A stretch of 64,000 nucleotides of DNA from Bacillus cytotoxicus (GTDB lineage: Bacteria > Bacillota > Bacilli > Bacillales > Bacillaceae_G): the NCBI RefSeq assembly GCF_023715645.1, contig NZ_JAMBOP010000022.1, positions 1-64,000 of the forward strand, given 5' to 3'. Both the position numbers and the translations under genes were made by a program. Below, one piece after another: positions 33,136 through 43,085 of the stretch. Below the pieces are notes generated by a model. The model did not search any database and had not been told where the DNA came from. It was given only the letters and a program-made list of their open reading frames with translations. Within the stretch, counting starts at the first letter, position 1. Each line of letters starts with the position of its first letter.

Positions 33136-33588
33136 TTAATTTACTAATCTTTGTTTCCATTCCATTGGCCAAGGTACTCCTTTTCCTGTTTTTTTAGAAG
33201 CCTGTACCATCGCCCCGCGTCCCACTAAACAAATTTCTCCCGCCTCATTCTTCACCATATAGTGTAAATCTAAAGACGAGTTTCCGACATTTTCTGCTTT
33301 TACATACACTTTTAAGTTCTCATCAAAAAATACTTGTTTCAAAAAATTACATTGTAAATCCGCTACTACAATCATCGTTTCTGACGATTCATGCACCCAC
33401 TCTTGCATAAAACCAAGTTCTTTAAAAAATTCAATACGAGCTAATTCAAAATAAGTAAACGCAACACAATTATTCATATGCCCAAACATATCCGTTTCGC
33501 TAAAACGAACCTTTACAGGAATGTAGAATGAAAATGCATTCTCCCACTCTTCGAAGTGTTCAATATAATGAATCTGCTTCACAAACAC
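33136..33588 (-). CDS. ysmA: Acyl-CoA thioesterase, 4HBT family
   Basis: The 150-aa hotdog protein carries the signature VRFSETDMFGHMNNCVAFTYFE with the catalytic Asp. It matches YsmA, which lies between sdhB and gerE in B. subtilis, so the position supports the name. It hydrolyses acyl-CoA thioesters; the natural substrate is not known. Confidence 0.87.
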   Translation of the reverse strand: MFVKQIHYIEHFEEWENAFSFYIPVKVRFSETDMFGHMNNCVAFTYFELARIEFFKELGFMQEWVHESSETMIVVADLQCNFLKQVFFDENLKVYVKAENVGNSSLDLHYMVKNEAGEICLVGRGAMVQASKKTGKGVPWPMEWKQRLVN

Positions 33589-33627
33589 CCAACTCCTTCT
33601 CGTATACTACCATTTAATATTATTTGT

Positions 33628-33854
33628 AACTACTCAGTCCCTCTATGAAAAAAAGGCAGAAAACCACTTTCTTTTAGGTTGGCGAGAGTAACTGGCCGCG
33701 TGTTGGAGCTGTCAGGGCCTTTTCCTGCCACGCGCAACGTTTTAAAACAAAGAAAGATAGCGAGGTGCATTGCCATTTTTATCTTCATGACAGCAATCTA
33801 GATGCTGTCATGAAGATAAAAATAACTTCCAATGAAATGTATGACTGAGTAGTT
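33628..33854. repeat. Dispersed repeat, full copy A with terminal inverted repeats
   Basis: The 227-bp element is bounded by AACTACTCAGTC (33628-33639) and GACTGAGTAGTT (33843-33854). Inside are the family core (GGCCGCG..., GTCAGGGCC, CTGCCACGCG) and a perfect 20-bp-arm hairpin (33777-33796 with 33804-33823). It is a non-coding MITE-like unit. Other copies are near 34.0, 38.3, 40.5, 47.7, 52.4, 54.5 and 56.2 kb. Confidence 0.85.
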
Positions 33855-33889
33855 TTTATTATTTAATTTTTCAGAAATTTAAAATCAAA

Positions 33890-34137
33890 ATCCATCGCGA
33901 TGGGTTGACCTACCCTCTCGCTAAACCTAAAAAAAGGGGGCTCACATTGTTTATTTATATATATCCAACTTGACTTTTGGACACACAAATCGCCGCCTTT
34001 CCAAACAAAAAGTAACCTACTACTTTCTTCCTCTTCTTGTTTAAACATCGTCCGTGGCAGCAAATAGGCACTGACCGCTTCTACGCTTGGCCAGACCCTC
34101 TCGACCACCCTAAAAGAAAAGGGTTCTTATGTTGTGT
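33890..34137. repeat. Dispersed repeat, copy B
   Basis: This copy has the core GGCACTGACCGCTTCTACGC then TTGGCCAG at 34066-34094 and a preceding CGTGGCAG. Both ends are degraded. A reading frame at 33863-34108 (minus) is repeat-derived and not treated as a gene. Confidence 0.75.
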
Positions 34138-34152
34138 ATTTATACACCTACA

Positions 34153-34187
34153 AAAATTGCCTCTTCAAACCGAAGAGGCAATTTAAA
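34153..34187 (-). terminator. Terminator of the sdh operon
   Basis: AAATTGCCTCTTC pairs with GAAGAGGCAATTT around AAACC, directly after the sdhB stop. Confidence 0.8.
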
Positions 34188-34949
34188 TTAATAGTTATTG
34201 TCACTACCAAAGAAATCTTTAAAAGATTGAATCGTTGTATCACGGTTTAATGCAGCAATCGATGTCGTTAATGGAATTCCTTTTGGACAAGATTGTACAC
34301 AGTTTTGTGAGTTACCGCAGTTTGCAAGTCCTCCATCACCCATGATCGCACGTAAACGATCCGCTTTATGCATTTCACCAGTTGGATGTGCATTGAATAA
34401 ACGCGCTTGTGAAAGCGGCGCTGGACCGATAAAATCAGATTTGCTGTTTACGTTTGGACATGACTCTAAACATACACCACAAGTCATGCATTTTGACAAT
34501 TCATACGCCCACTGACGCTTCTTCTCTGGCATTCTCGGCCCTGGACCTAGGTCATACGTCCCATCAATTGGAATCCACGCTTTAACGCGTTTTAACGCGT
34601 TAAACATGCGGCTACGGTCTACTTGCAAGTCACGAATAACCGGGAATGTTTTCATCGGTTTTAAGCGAATTGGTTGTTCTAGTTTATCAATAAGCGCTGT
34701 ACATGATTGACGTGGCTTTCCGTTGATTACCATCGAACATGCACCGCACACTTCTTCTAAACAGTTCATATCCCAAGCGATAGGCGTTGTATGATTGCCT
34801 TTTGCATCAACAGGATTACGACGAATTTCCATTAATGCCGAAATAATGTTCATATTTGGGCGATATGGAATTTCAAATTCTTGATCATACTCCTGTGAGT
34901 TTGGACCGTCTTGTCTTGTAATAATCAGGCGGATTGTTTTCTCAGACAT
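34188..34949 (-). CDS. sdhB: Succinate dehydrogenase iron-sulfur subunit
   Basis: The 253-aa subunit has a plant-type 2Fe-2S ligand set (CLEEVCGACSM), then 4Fe-4S and 3Fe-4S motifs (CMTCGVCLESCPN and CGNSQNCVQSCPKG). It passes electrons from FAD to the membrane quinone site in the TCA cycle and respiration. It overlaps sdhA by 8 bases. Confidence 0.97.
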   Translation of the reverse strand: MSEKTIRLIITRQDGPNSQEYDQEFEIPYRPNMNIISALMEIRRNPVDAKGNHTTPIAWDMNCLEEVCGACSMVINGKPRQSCTALIDKLEQPIRLKPMKTFPVIRDLQVDRSRMFNALKRVKAWIPIDGTYDLGPGPRMPEKKRQWAYELSKCMTCGVCLESCPNVNSKSDFIGPAPLSQARLFNAHPTGEMHKADRLRAIMGDGGLANCGNSQNCVQSCPKGIPLTTSIAALNRDTTIQSFKDFFGSDNNY

Positions 34950-36735
34950 GTTGCTTATCCCCCTTCTCTTCTCCCTTAGCAGCTACGTCATGTTTTGAAG
35001 AATAATCGCGCTTACGTGGTTGAATTAATGAAATATCAACATCTTCGTAATGGAATGCTGGTGCATTTCCTGCTCCTTCAAACTTCGCCATTGTTGTTTT
35101 TAAGAAGTTCTCATCATCACGATCTGGGAATTCCGGTTTATAGTGCGCACCGCGACTTTCATTACGGTTATATGCACCAATTGTAATAACACGAGCTAAT
35201 TCAAGCATATTTGCTAGTTGACGCGTAAATGATGCACCTTGGTTGCTCCATTTCGCTGTATCGTTAATGTTAATGCGTTTATAACGTTCCATTAACTCTA
35301 CGATTTTTGCATCTGTTTCTAATAATTTTTTATTTTCACGAACTACTGTTACGTTATCTGTCATCCATTCCCCAAGCTCTTTATGAAGAACATATGCATT
35401 TTCATTACCATCTAACGTTAAAATGTTGTTGAATTTTTCTGTTTCGATTAATTCATTTTGCTCATATACAGCAGATGAAACAGAATCTGAAGATTTCGAA
35501 AGACCATTCATATATTCAATTGCATTTGGCCCTGCTACCATACCACCGTAAATCGCTGATAATAATGAGTTAGCACCTAGTCGGTTACCACCGTGCATAG
35601 AGTAATCACACTCACCGGCTGCAAACAATCCTGGAATACTTGTCATTTGCTTATAGTCAACCCATAGTCCGCCCATTGAGTAGTGAACAGCTGGGAAGAT
35701 TTTCATTGGTAGTTTACGAGGATCATCACCTGTAAACTTTTCATAGATTTCAATAATTCCACCAAGTTTAATATCTAGTTCTTTCGGATCTTTATGAGAA
35801 AGATCTAGATATACCATATTTTCACCGTTAATACCGAGTTTTTGCTCTACGCAAACATCGAAAATTTCACGCGTTGCAATATCACGAGGTACAAGGTTTC
35901 CGTATGCAGGATATTTCTCTTCTAAGAAATACCATGGTTTTCCGTCTTTATACGTCCAAACACGGCCGCCTTCACCACGTGCAGATTCACTCATAAGACG
36001 TAATTTATCATCGCCTGGAATTGCTGTTGGGTGAATTTGGATGAACTCACCATTTGCATAATATGCACCTTGTTGATATACAGCAGATGCTGCTGTACCT
36101 GTATTAATAATAGAGTTAGTAGATTTTCCAAAAATGATACCAGGGCCCCCTGTTGCCATAATTACGGCATCAGCTGGAAAACTTTTAATCTCCATAGATT
36201 GTAAGTCTTGCGCTACGATTCCGCGGCATACACCTTCGTCATCTACAATAGCGCGTAAGAAGTCCCATCCCTCATATTTCGTAACAAGACCTGCTACTTC
36301 ATGACGGCGTACTTGCTCATCTAACGCATACAATAATTGCTGACCTGTTGTTGCACCAGCGAACGCTGTGCGGTGATGCTGCGTTCCACCAAAGCGGCGG
36401 AAGTCTAGTAATCCTTCTTCTGTACGGTTAAACATAACACCCATGCGATCCATTAAGTGAATGATGCCAGGTGCTGCATCACACATCGCTTTTACAGGAG
36501 GTTGATTCGCTAAGAAGTCTCCTCCATAAATTGTATCGTCAAAGTGGATCCACGGAGAATCCCCTTCACCTTTTGTATTTACAGCACCGTTAATGCCGCC
36601 TTGCGCGCATACAGAGTGAGAACGTTTCACTGGTACTAAAGAGAATAGTTCTACATTCACGCCTGCTTCCGCTGCTTTAATCGTTGCCATTAAGCCGGCT
36701 AATCCACCGCCAACTACGATAAGTTTCCCTTTCAT
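34942..36735 (-). CDS. sdhA: Succinate dehydrogenase flavoprotein subunit
   Basis: The 597-aa subunit has the FAD motif VVGGGLAGLMA, the covalent-FAD histidine region KRSHSVCAQGGINGA and the active-site HPTAIPG and RGEGG segments. It oxidises succinate to fumarate at the inner face of the membrane. It is the middle gene of sdhCAB, 13 bases after sdhC. Confidence 0.97.
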   Translation of the reverse strand: MKGKLIVVGGGLAGLMATIKAAEAGVNVELFSLVPVKRSHSVCAQGGINGAVNTKGEGDSPWIHFDDTIYGGDFLANQPPVKAMCDAAPGIIHLMDRMGVMFNRTEEGLLDFRRFGGTQHHRTAFAGATTGQQLLYALDEQVRRHEVAGLVTKYEGWDFLRAIVDDEGVCRGIVAQDLQSMEIKSFPADAVIMATGGPGIIFGKSTNSIINTGTAASAVYQQGAYYANGEFIQIHPTAIPGDDKLRLMSESARGEGGRVWTYKDGKPWYFLEEKYPAYGNLVPRDIATREIFDVCVEQKLGINGENMVYLDLSHKDPKELDIKLGGIIEIYEKFTGDDPRKLPMKIFPAVHYSMGGLWVDYKQMTSIPGLFAAGECDYSMHGGNRLGANSLLSAIYGGMVAGPNAIEYMNGLSKSSDSVSSAVYEQNELIETEKFNNILTLDGNENAYVLHKELGEWMTDNVTVVRENKKLLETDAKIVELMERYKRININDTAKWSNQGASFTRQLANMLELARVITIGAYNRNESRGAHYKPEFPDRDDENFLKTTMAKFEGAGNAPAFHYEDVDISLIQPRKRDYSSKHDVAAKGEEKGDKQHV

Positions 36736-36748
36736 GCTCTCCCACTCC

Positions 36749-37375
36749 TTACAAGTTTGCTAGATTCGGATTAATGAACGCAAATAATGCGCTCACTCCC
36801 ACGTATGCTAATACTAAGAAAACTGCTAATGTTACATACGTAGAAATACGCTGTGAACGTGGTGATACTGTGATACCCCAGCTAATAAAGAATGTCCATA
36901 ATCCATTTGCAAAGTGGAAAATAGCTGATAAAATCCCAACTAAATAGAAGCCAAACATAAATGGATTGCCTAAAATATTTGCCATCATATCATAGTTTAC
37001 AGTTTGCCCGAGCGCAGCCTGAATACGAGTTTCCCAAACGTGCCAAGCTAGGAATATCAGTGTAAACACACCAGTAAATCGTTGTAGAACGAACATCCAG
37101 TTACGGAAATAGCTGTAAGATGTTGCATTGTTCTTAGCTGTAAATGCGATATATAAACCGTATACAGCATGGTACAGCAATGGTAAGAAAATTACAAAAA
37201 TCTCCAATGCGTACCGGAACGGAAGCATTTCCATAACATGAGCAGCACTATTAAAAGCCTCTGCTCCTCTTGTTGCAAAGTTGTTTATTACTAAATGTTG
37301 CGTCATAAAGACGCCAATTGGAATGACACCCATTAACGAGTGCCACTTGCGAAATGTATACTCGCGGCCTTTCAT
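36749..37375 (-). CDS. sdhC: Succinate dehydrogenase cytochrome b558 subunit
   Basis: The 208-aa protein has five membrane helices with haem-ligand histidines, including FRKWHSLMG, TQHLVIN, LYHAVYG and LAWHVWE. This is the single-anchor type found in Bacillus. It holds SdhAB at the membrane and reduces menaquinone. It heads the operon; a 12-bp-arm stem-loop sits in its leader. Confidence 0.95.
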   Translation of the reverse strand: MKGREYTFRKWHSLMGVIPIGVFMTQHLVINNFATRGAEAFNSAAHVMEMLPFRYALEIFVIFLPLLYHAVYGLYIAFTAKNNATSYSYFRNWMFVLQRFTGVFTLIFLAWHVWETRIQAALGQTVNYDMMANILGNPFMFGFYLVGILSAIFHFANGLWTFFISWGITVSPRSQRISTYVTLAVFLVLAYVGVSALFAFINPNLANL

Positions 37376-37422
37376 GTCCCCATTACCCCCTTGAATGTTT
37401 GACTAGTGTTTGTCGCATTACT

Positions 37423-37456
37423 TTATAACAATAGCATTTTTCCACTATTGTTATAA
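37423..37456 (-). promoter_or_regulatory. Stem-loop in the sdhC upstream region
   Basis: TTATAACAATAG and CTATTGTTATAA pair perfectly around 10 bases, 48 bases before the sdhC ATG. It is too A/T-rich for a good terminator. It may be an operator palindrome or an mRNA-stabilising 5' structure. Confidence 0.5.
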
Positions 37457-37675
37457 GAAAAACTGAAAAGATTTTTCGCAATATTTCAGCATAATTTGAT
37501 AACATGTTCATTTTACTCCTATTTTTGTCGAAGCGTCAAGAAAACGTATACATAATCTGTATATAATTTTCATATTCTTTTTCATGCTCTACATCAGATT
37601 TTTTCCAAAGAAATAGCTGTGTTTATGTATATAAAATGGTATATAATATTGGCAGTATAGAAAGTGGGGAATATT

Positions 37676-38125
37676 GTGAGTACAAAAAAAATTGAGAGCG
37701 AATCTTTACAAAATATTTCAATCAATGCGTTTGCCTATGAGTTACTTCGTGAAGAATTACTTCCTGATTTAATAGGGCAAGAGTTAGATTCCATTTTATA
37801 TTGGGCCGGCAGAAACTTAGCACGAAAATACCCGTTAGAAACACTCGATGAAGTAATCCAATTTTTCGTAAAAGCTGGTTGGGGCGACTTAACAATTATT
37901 GAACATAAACGTCGTGAAATGCACTTTAAACTAACAGGTGCTCTTATTGAAGAACGTGAGCAACAAAAAAGACATTCTTCTTACCAATTAGAAGCTGGTT
38001 TTATCGCTGAGCAAATTCAAAAGCAGCGCAGTGTGATTGCTGAATCTTACGAGGAACAGAAAAAGCGCTCTAACTTTGTTACATTTCTTGTGCAATGGGA
38101 TATAAAAGATCCTGTTGAAGTATAA
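37676..38125 (+). CDS. yslB: YslB family protein (DUF2507)
   Basis: The 149-aa protein resembles bacterial V4R-like DUF2507 proteins, with RNLARKYPLETLDEVIQFF and a GDLTIIEHKRREMHF strand. GTG at 37676 is preferred since AAGTGGGG lies 6 bases upstream; an in-frame GTG at 37664 overlaps that site. Conserved between sdhC and uvrC in Bacillus. Biochemical role unknown. Confidence 0.85.
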   Translation: MSTKKIESESLQNISINAFAYELLREELLPDLIGQELDSILYWAGRNLARKYPLETLDEVIQFFVKAGWGDLTIIEHKRREMHFKLTGALIEEREQQKRHSSYQLEAGFIAEQIQKQRSVIAESYEEQKKRSNFVTFLVQWDIKDPVEV

Positions 38126-38147
38126 TTCGCATTCATCAGTCAACTAG

Positions 38148-38177
38148 ACATAACGTCCAGTTGGCTTTTTTTATTCC
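38148..38177 (+). terminator. Terminator of yslB
   Basis: CAACTAGAC and GTCCAGTTG pair around ATAAC, followed by GCTTTTTTTATT. Confidence 0.75.
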
Positions 38178-38204
38178 GCCATTTATAGATATATAAATAG
38201 CGGA

Positions 38205-38400
38205 ATAAAAAACTGACATAAACCCCTTTTCTTTTTAAAGGCCCTGAGCGTCTAGCCATGCGTAGAAGCGGTCAGGGCCTTTCTTACCACATACGATGTT
38301 CAAAGAAAGCAGCAGATTACTTTTTGCTTGGCATAGAGGCGATTTGGGTGTTGGAAAGTCAAATTACATTTAGATATGTACTCCGTTTTACTTTCTCTAT
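38205..38400. repeat. Dispersed repeat, copy C
   Basis: AAGGCCCTGAGCG...AGCGGTCAGGGCCTT (38239-38282) forms the family hairpin with the TAGCCATGCGTAGAAGC core. This is followed by CCACATACG and GATTTGGGTGTTGGAAAGTC. The outer AACTACTCAGTC ends are missing. Confidence 0.75.
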
Positions 38401-38451
38401 AAGAATAACAGGCACCTTATACGATTTGTGACATTCATGAATTGCAGCAAA

Positions 38452-38486
38452 AAAAGAAGACATTGCCATCTACAATGTCTTCCCTG
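38452..38486 (-). terminator. Terminator of uvrC
   Basis: GAAGACATTG pairs with CAATGTCTTC around a 7-base loop, then seven T's on the minus strand; it overlaps the uvrC stop. Confidence 0.75.
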
Positions 38487-40251
38487 TCAAATACGTATGA
38501 ATGGTTTCGGCTATTTTTTGCGGCATTCCAGCTTCTACAATATCTGAAACAGATGCCTCTTTCATTTTCTTAAGAGAGCCAAAATGTTTTAAAAGTGTTT
38601 TCTTTCGTTTTTCCCCGACGCCTGGTATATCATCCAATGCCGATTGAATGACAGATTTCCCATGAATTTGACGATGAAATGTAATCGCAAAGCGGTGCAC
38701 TTCATCTTGAATACGCTGCAGTAAGTAAAACTCTTGGCTGTTACGCTCTAACAAAACAGGTTCCAGCGGTTCACCGATTATTAAATGTGACGTACGATGT
38801 TTATCATCTTTCACGAGCCCTGCTGTTGGAATAAAAAGGCCGAGTTCATTTTCTAACACATCGCATACCGCAGCGAGATGACCTTTCCCGCCATCAATTA
38901 CAATTAAGTCTGGAAGGGGTAAATTTTCTTTTAAAACACGTGTATAACGGCGGCGCACAACTTCACGCATCGATTCATAATCATCAGGCCCTTGTACTGT
39001 TTTAATTTTATATTTTCGATACTCTTTTTTGGCGGGCTTTCCATCGATAAAGACAATCATCGCAGAAACCGGATTTGTCCCTTGAATGTTAGAGTTATCA
39101 AATGCCTCAATTCTATGCGGTGTTTCTATCCTTAGCTGTTCTCCTAAGTTTTCTACTGCCTTTATGGAACGTTCTTCGTCGCGTTCAATTAAATAAAATT
39201 TTTCCTGCAGCGCAATTTTCGCATTCTTACTTGCTAAATCGACAAGCTCTTTTTTCTGGCCCCGTTTTGGCTGCGTTGCTTCTACATCTAAAAATTTCCC
39301 AATCAATTCATGATCAATACTGCTTGGTACGACAATTTCTTTCGGTTTCACGTGATTACTTTGTTCATAAAATTGCCCGATGAACGTTAGAAATCCTTCT
39401 TCTGGATCATCATAAATCGGAAACATCGAAACATCCCGTTCAATTAACTTTCCTTTTCGAACGAAAAATACTTGCACGCACATCCACCCTTTATCAACCG
39501 CATAACCAAACACATCGCGGTCGACTAAGTCGTTCATAATCATTTTCTGCTTTTCCATAATCGCATCCATATGCGCAATTTGATCTCGTAATTCTTTTGC
39601 TCGTTCAAACTCTAACTTTTCTGATGCCTCATACATTTTCGCTTCCAATTCCGAACGAATTTCTTTATGTCCACCATTTAAAAACTTAATAATTCCATCG
39701 ACAATTTCTTTATTTTGCTCATCTGTCACTTCTTGTACACAAGGCGCCAAGCATTGTCCCATATGATAATATAAACAAACTTTATCCGGTATATTTGTAC
39801 ATTTCCGAAGCGGATACATGCGATCTAACAGCTTTTTCGTTTCATGAGCTGACTGTGAATTCGGATATGGACCAAAGTATTTTCCCTTATCCTTTTTTAT
39901 ATTTCTCGTAATAAGCAAACGTGGCTCTTTTTCAGCAGTAATTTTAATAAATGGGTATGTTTTATCATCTTTTAATTGGATATTATACTTCGGATCATAT
40001 TTTTTAATTAAATTTAATTCTAAAATAAGAGCTTCCAGATTCGAAGAGGTGACAATATATTCAAAATCAACAATTTCTCCCACAAGCCGAAGTGTTTTTC
40101 CATCATGTGAACCAGTAAAATACGAGCGCACACGATTTTTTAACACCTTGGCCTTTCCGACATAGATAACTGTTCCTTGCTTATCTTTCATTAAATAACA
40201 GCCCGGTTGATCCGGTAAAATCGCTAACTTCTCTTTTAAATGCTCGTGCAC
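38470..40251 (-). CDS. uvrC: Excinuclease ABC subunit C
   Basis: The 593-aa protein has an N-terminal GIY-YIG nuclease ([17 protein letters not shown]), a UVR motif (about 205-240), an RNase H-like nuclease ([23 protein letters not shown]) and a C-terminal HhH pair. It makes both incisions in nucleotide-excision repair. The GTG start follows GGAGGAATACGA. Confidence 0.97.
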   Translation of the reverse strand: MHEHLKEKLAILPDQPGCYLMKDKQGTVIYVGKAKVLKNRVRSYFTGSHDGKTLRLVGEIVDFEYIVTSSNLEALILELNLIKKYDPKYNIQLKDDKTYPFIKITAEKEPRLLITRNIKKDKGKYFGPYPNSQSAHETKKLLDRMYPLRKCTNIPDKVCLYYHMGQCLAPCVQEVTDEQNKEIVDGIIKFLNGGHKEIRSELEAKMYEASEKLEFERAKELRDQIAHMDAIMEKQKMIMNDLVDRDVFGYAVDKGWMCVQVFFVRKGKLIERDVSMFPIYDDPEEGFLTFIGQFYEQSNHVKPKEIVVPSSIDHELIGKFLDVEATQPKRGQKKELVDLASKNAKIALQEKFYLIERDEERSIKAVENLGEQLRIETPHRIEAFDNSNIQGTNPVSAMIVFIDGKPAKKEYRKYKIKTVQGPDDYESMREVVRRRYTRVLKENLPLPDLIVIDGGKGHLAAVCDVLENELGLFIPTAGLVKDDKHRTSHLIIGEPLEPVLLERNSQEFYLLQRIQDEVHRFAITFHRQIHGKSVIQSALDDIPGVGEKRKKTLLKHFGSLKKMKEASVSDIVEAGMPQKIAETIHTYLTGKTL

Positions 40252-40395
40252 TCGTATTCCTCCGTTCCTTGCATGTTTATCATTCTAATTCCTCTTAAAA
40301 AAATACAACAAACTATATTCCCAACATACGTTCTTTTATTGTAATGGAAAGCAGACAAAATTGAAAACATTATACGCGTATTTACATTTTTTATA

Positions 40396-40645
40396 ACTAC
40401 TCAGTCATACATTTATTTGGTAAGGATTATGATTCCAGCGAAAATACGCCCCTTATTACCTATAGAAAGTTGTTTCCATTTTTCAGCATATAGATTGTCA
40501 TAAAATTAAAAATGGACCTACACCGCTTGCTACCTTTCTTTATTTTAAAACGTTGCACGTGGCAGGAAAAGGCCCTGACCGCTTCTACGCTTGGCCAGTC
40601 GCTCAAGTCCATTTAAAAAAATGCTTTTCTATCGGTTTTTTAGTT
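40396..40645. repeat. Dispersed repeat, copy D
   Basis: AACTACTCAGTC opens this copy at 40396. The core GGCCCTGACCGCTTCTACGC then TTGGCCAG lies at 40571-40598 after CACGTGGCAGG. The right terminal repeat is not recognisable. The rest of 40252-40660 holds nothing else. Confidence 0.8.
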
Positions 40646-40660
40646 ACCATTTTTTCACAC

Positions 40661-40692
40661 AAAAAAAAGCTGCCTCTTGGCAGCTTTTTCTC
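40661..40692 (-). terminator. Terminator of trxA
   Basis: AAAAAGCTGCC pairs with GGCAGCTTTTT around TCTT, 4 bases beyond the trxA stop. Confidence 0.8.
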
Positions 40693-40695
40693 GGA

Positions 40696-41010
40696 TTAGA
40701 AGTGTTTAGATACTAATTCTTCTAACGCTTCTTTTGGTTTGTAACCTAATGCTTGATCAACCACTTGACCATCTTTTAATACGAAAAGAGCTGGGATGCT
40801 CATTACTTCGAATTTACGAGCTGTTTCTTGGTTTTCATCCACATCTACTTTTACTACCTTTACTTTATCGCCTAATTCTGCATCGATTTCTTCTAATACA
40901 GGAGCAATCATTTTACAAGGGCCGCACCAAGGTGCCCAAAAATCTACTAATACAACACCTTCGCTTGCTTCAGCTGCGAAAGTTTGGTCAGTTGCGTTTA
41001 CAATTGCCAT
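40696..41010 (-). CDS. trxA: Thioredoxin
   Basis: The 104-aa protein has the WCGPCK redox centre (about residues 28-33) and the cis-proline MSIPAL. It reduces protein disulfides, including thioredoxin-coupled ArsC elsewhere in this window. Single gene with its own terminator; a strong AAAGGAGG precedes the ATG. Confidence 0.97.
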   Translation of the reverse strand: MAIVNATDQTFAAEASEGVVLVDFWAPWCGPCKMIAPVLEEIDAELGDKVKVVKVDVDENQETARKFEVMSIPALFVLKDGQVVDQALGYKPKEALEELVSKHF

Positions 41011-41141
41011 ATTATTTCCTCCTTTATGAACTTTCTAACCAAAGTATATCATCATCTTATATACGTGGCGAATAATATGTATCGTTAAGTATTTTAACAA
41101 ATAACTCAATCTTTATACTAGAGAAATTTCTTCTAAACGAA

Positions 41142-41176
41142 GAAGCGAGAAGCAGGGGACCTCTCGCTTTTCTTTA
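41142..41176 (-). terminator. Terminator of the fad/etf operon
   Basis: AAGCGAGAAG and CCTCTCGCTTTT pair imperfectly, 50 bases beyond the etfA stop. Confidence 0.6.
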
Positions 41177-41223
41177 TTTATAACATAGGGGTAATTACTT
41201 ACTAAGAACTCACTATACACAAC

Positions 41224-42201
41224 TTAAGAATGTACTTTTAACTTTTTAAATTCTTCTGTTAGAAGCGGTAATACTTCAAATAAGTCGCCAACGATACCGT
41301 AGTCAGCTACTTTAAAAATATTTGCTTCTGGATCTTTGTTAATTGCTACGATAATCTTTGAATTAGACATACCAGCTAAATGTTGAATTGCACCAGAAAT
41401 ACCACATGCAATATATAGATCTGGCGTTACAACTTTACCTGTTTGCCCAATTTGCAGTGAATAATCGCAGTACTCTGCATCACAAGCTCCGCGAGACGCA
41501 CCGACTGCTCCGCCAAGCACATCTGCAAGTTCCTTTAACGGCTTGAATCCATCTTCACTTTTCACACCGCGTCCGCCTGCAATGATTACTTTTGCTTCAG
41601 AAAGGTCGACGCCTTCTGCTGTTTTACGAACAACATCTTTAATAATTGTACGTAAATCTTTTACATCGACTGTCATCGAAGAAATATCGCCTGTACGCGC
41701 TTCTTCTTTTGCAAGCGGGGCAATATTATTTGGACGAATTGTCGCAAATACAACACCGTCTGTTACAATCTTCTTCTCAAATGCTTTACCAGAATAAATT
41801 GGACGTGTGAACACAACATTACCACCAGCCACTTCTAACGCTGTTACGTCAGAAACTAGACCTGCCTCTAATTTTGCGGCAAGTTTTGGTGATAAATCTT
41901 TTCCTAATGCTGTATGGCCAAACACAATTCCTTCTGGTTTTTCTTCCTCATACACCGCTAGGAATGCTTGTGCATATCCATCAGATGTATATGAAGCTAA
42001 TTTATCGCTTTCAACTGTCACAACGCGATCTGCACCGTAAGAAATGAGTTCTTGCGCGAATGAAGCGACGCTTTCACCTAGTAAAAGACCGACAACTTCT
42101 CCGCCTTCTGCAATTGTTTTTGCGGCTGCTACTGCCTCAAATGAAACGTTACGTAAAGAACCGTCACGAACTTCTCCCATTACTAATACTTTACGAGCCA
42201 T
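41224..42201 (-). CDS. etfA: Electron transfer flavoprotein alpha subunit
   Basis: The 325-aa protein has the ETF alpha C-terminal FAD signature (LYIACGISGAIQHLAGM). It accepts electrons from acyl-CoA dehydrogenases. It is the last gene of fadR-fadB-etfB-etfA, 31 bases after etfB. Confidence 0.96.
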   Translation of the reverse strand: MARKVLVMGEVRDGSLRNVSFEAVAAAKTIAEGGEVVGLLLGESVASFAQELISYGADRVVTVESDKLASYTSDGYAQAFLAVYEEEKPEGIVFGHTALGKDLSPKLAAKLEAGLVSDVTALEVAGGNVVFTRPIYSGKAFEKKIVTDGVVFATIRPNNIAPLAKEEARTGDISSMTVDVKDLRTIIKDVVRKTAEGVDLSEAKVIIAGGRGVKSEDGFKPLKELADVLGGAVGASRGACDAEYCDYSLQIGQTGKVVTPDLYIACGISGAIQHLAGMSNSKIIVAINKDPEANIFKVADYGIVGDLFEVLPLLTEEFKKLKVHS

Positions 42202-42232
42202 ATGTTTTCCCTCCCGGATATCCTAGTATTTT

Positions 42233-43006
42233 TTAAACTACTTTCGCTTCTGTATGCAATAGCGATACAAGTTCTTTTACTTGATCTTGCAGTTCGCCTT
42301 GTAACACTTTTCCAGCATCTTTCTTAGGAGGTAAATAGATTTCAATTGTTTTTGTTTTCGCTTCTACATCATCTTCATCTAAATCTAAGTCATCTAATTC
42401 TAAAGTTTCTAGCGGCTTTTTCTTCGCTTTCATAATACCTGGAAGCGATGGATAGCGCGGTTCATTTAAACCTTGCTGTGCTGTTGCTAAAAGAGGTAAC
42501 GATGTTTCAATAACTTCTGTATCCCCTTCTACATCACGCTCGATTTTTACGTTTGTACCGTCGATTTCAAGCTTTGTAATTGTTGTTACATATGGGATAT
42601 TCAGCGCTTCCGCTACACGTGGTCCAACTTGTCCAGATGCACCGTCAATCGCTACGTTACCAGCTAAAATTAAGTCGACATCCTTCTCTTTTAAGTACTC
42701 AACAAGCACTTTTGCTGTTGTATATTGATCAATATTTTCAACATCATCTTCAATGTTGATCAATACCGCTTTATCGCAGCCCATCGCGAGTGCCGTGCGA
42801 AGTTCTTTTTCACTATCTTCACCGCCAACAGTAACGACTGTAATTTCACCGCCATGTGCATCTCTTACTTGAATTGCTTCTTCAATTGCATATTCATCGT
42901 AAGGGTTGATGATGAATTCCGCTTCGCCATCGTAAATTGCACCGTTTTTAATTGCGATTTTTTCTTCTGTGTCGAATGTTCGTTTCATGAGTACGTAGAT
43001 GTTCAT
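42233..43006 (-). CDS. etfB: Electron transfer flavoprotein beta subunit
   Basis: The 257-aa protein shows the beta-subunit signature (INPYDEYAIEEA near 35, and VEYLKEKDVDLILAGNVAIDG). It pairs with EtfA and binds AMP structurally. It is 79 bases after fadB within the FadR-controlled unit. Confidence 0.96.
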   Translation of the reverse strand: MNIYVLMKRTFDTEEKIAIKNGAIYDGEAEFIINPYDEYAIEEAIQVRDAHGGEITVVTVGGEDSEKELRTALAMGCDKAVLINIEDDVENIDQYTTAKVLVEYLKEKDVDLILAGNVAIDGASGQVGPRVAEALNIPYVTTITKLEIDGTNVKIERDVEGDTEVIETSLPLLATAQQGLNEPRYPSLPGIMKAKKKPLETLELDDLDLDEDDVEAKTKTIEIYLPPKKDAGKVLQGELQDQVKELVSLLHTEAKVV

Positions 43007-43085
43007 TCTATTTACCCCCTTGTTTTTTAAAGGAAAATTTGGTTAATACTAATATTCTGTTAATTTATATTAAAAAAATAGAGAA

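Noticed and set aside
33863-34108. 81-codon reading frame on the minus strand
   Set aside because: It lies wholly in dispersed repeat copy B, has no ribosome binding site and shows no protein family features.
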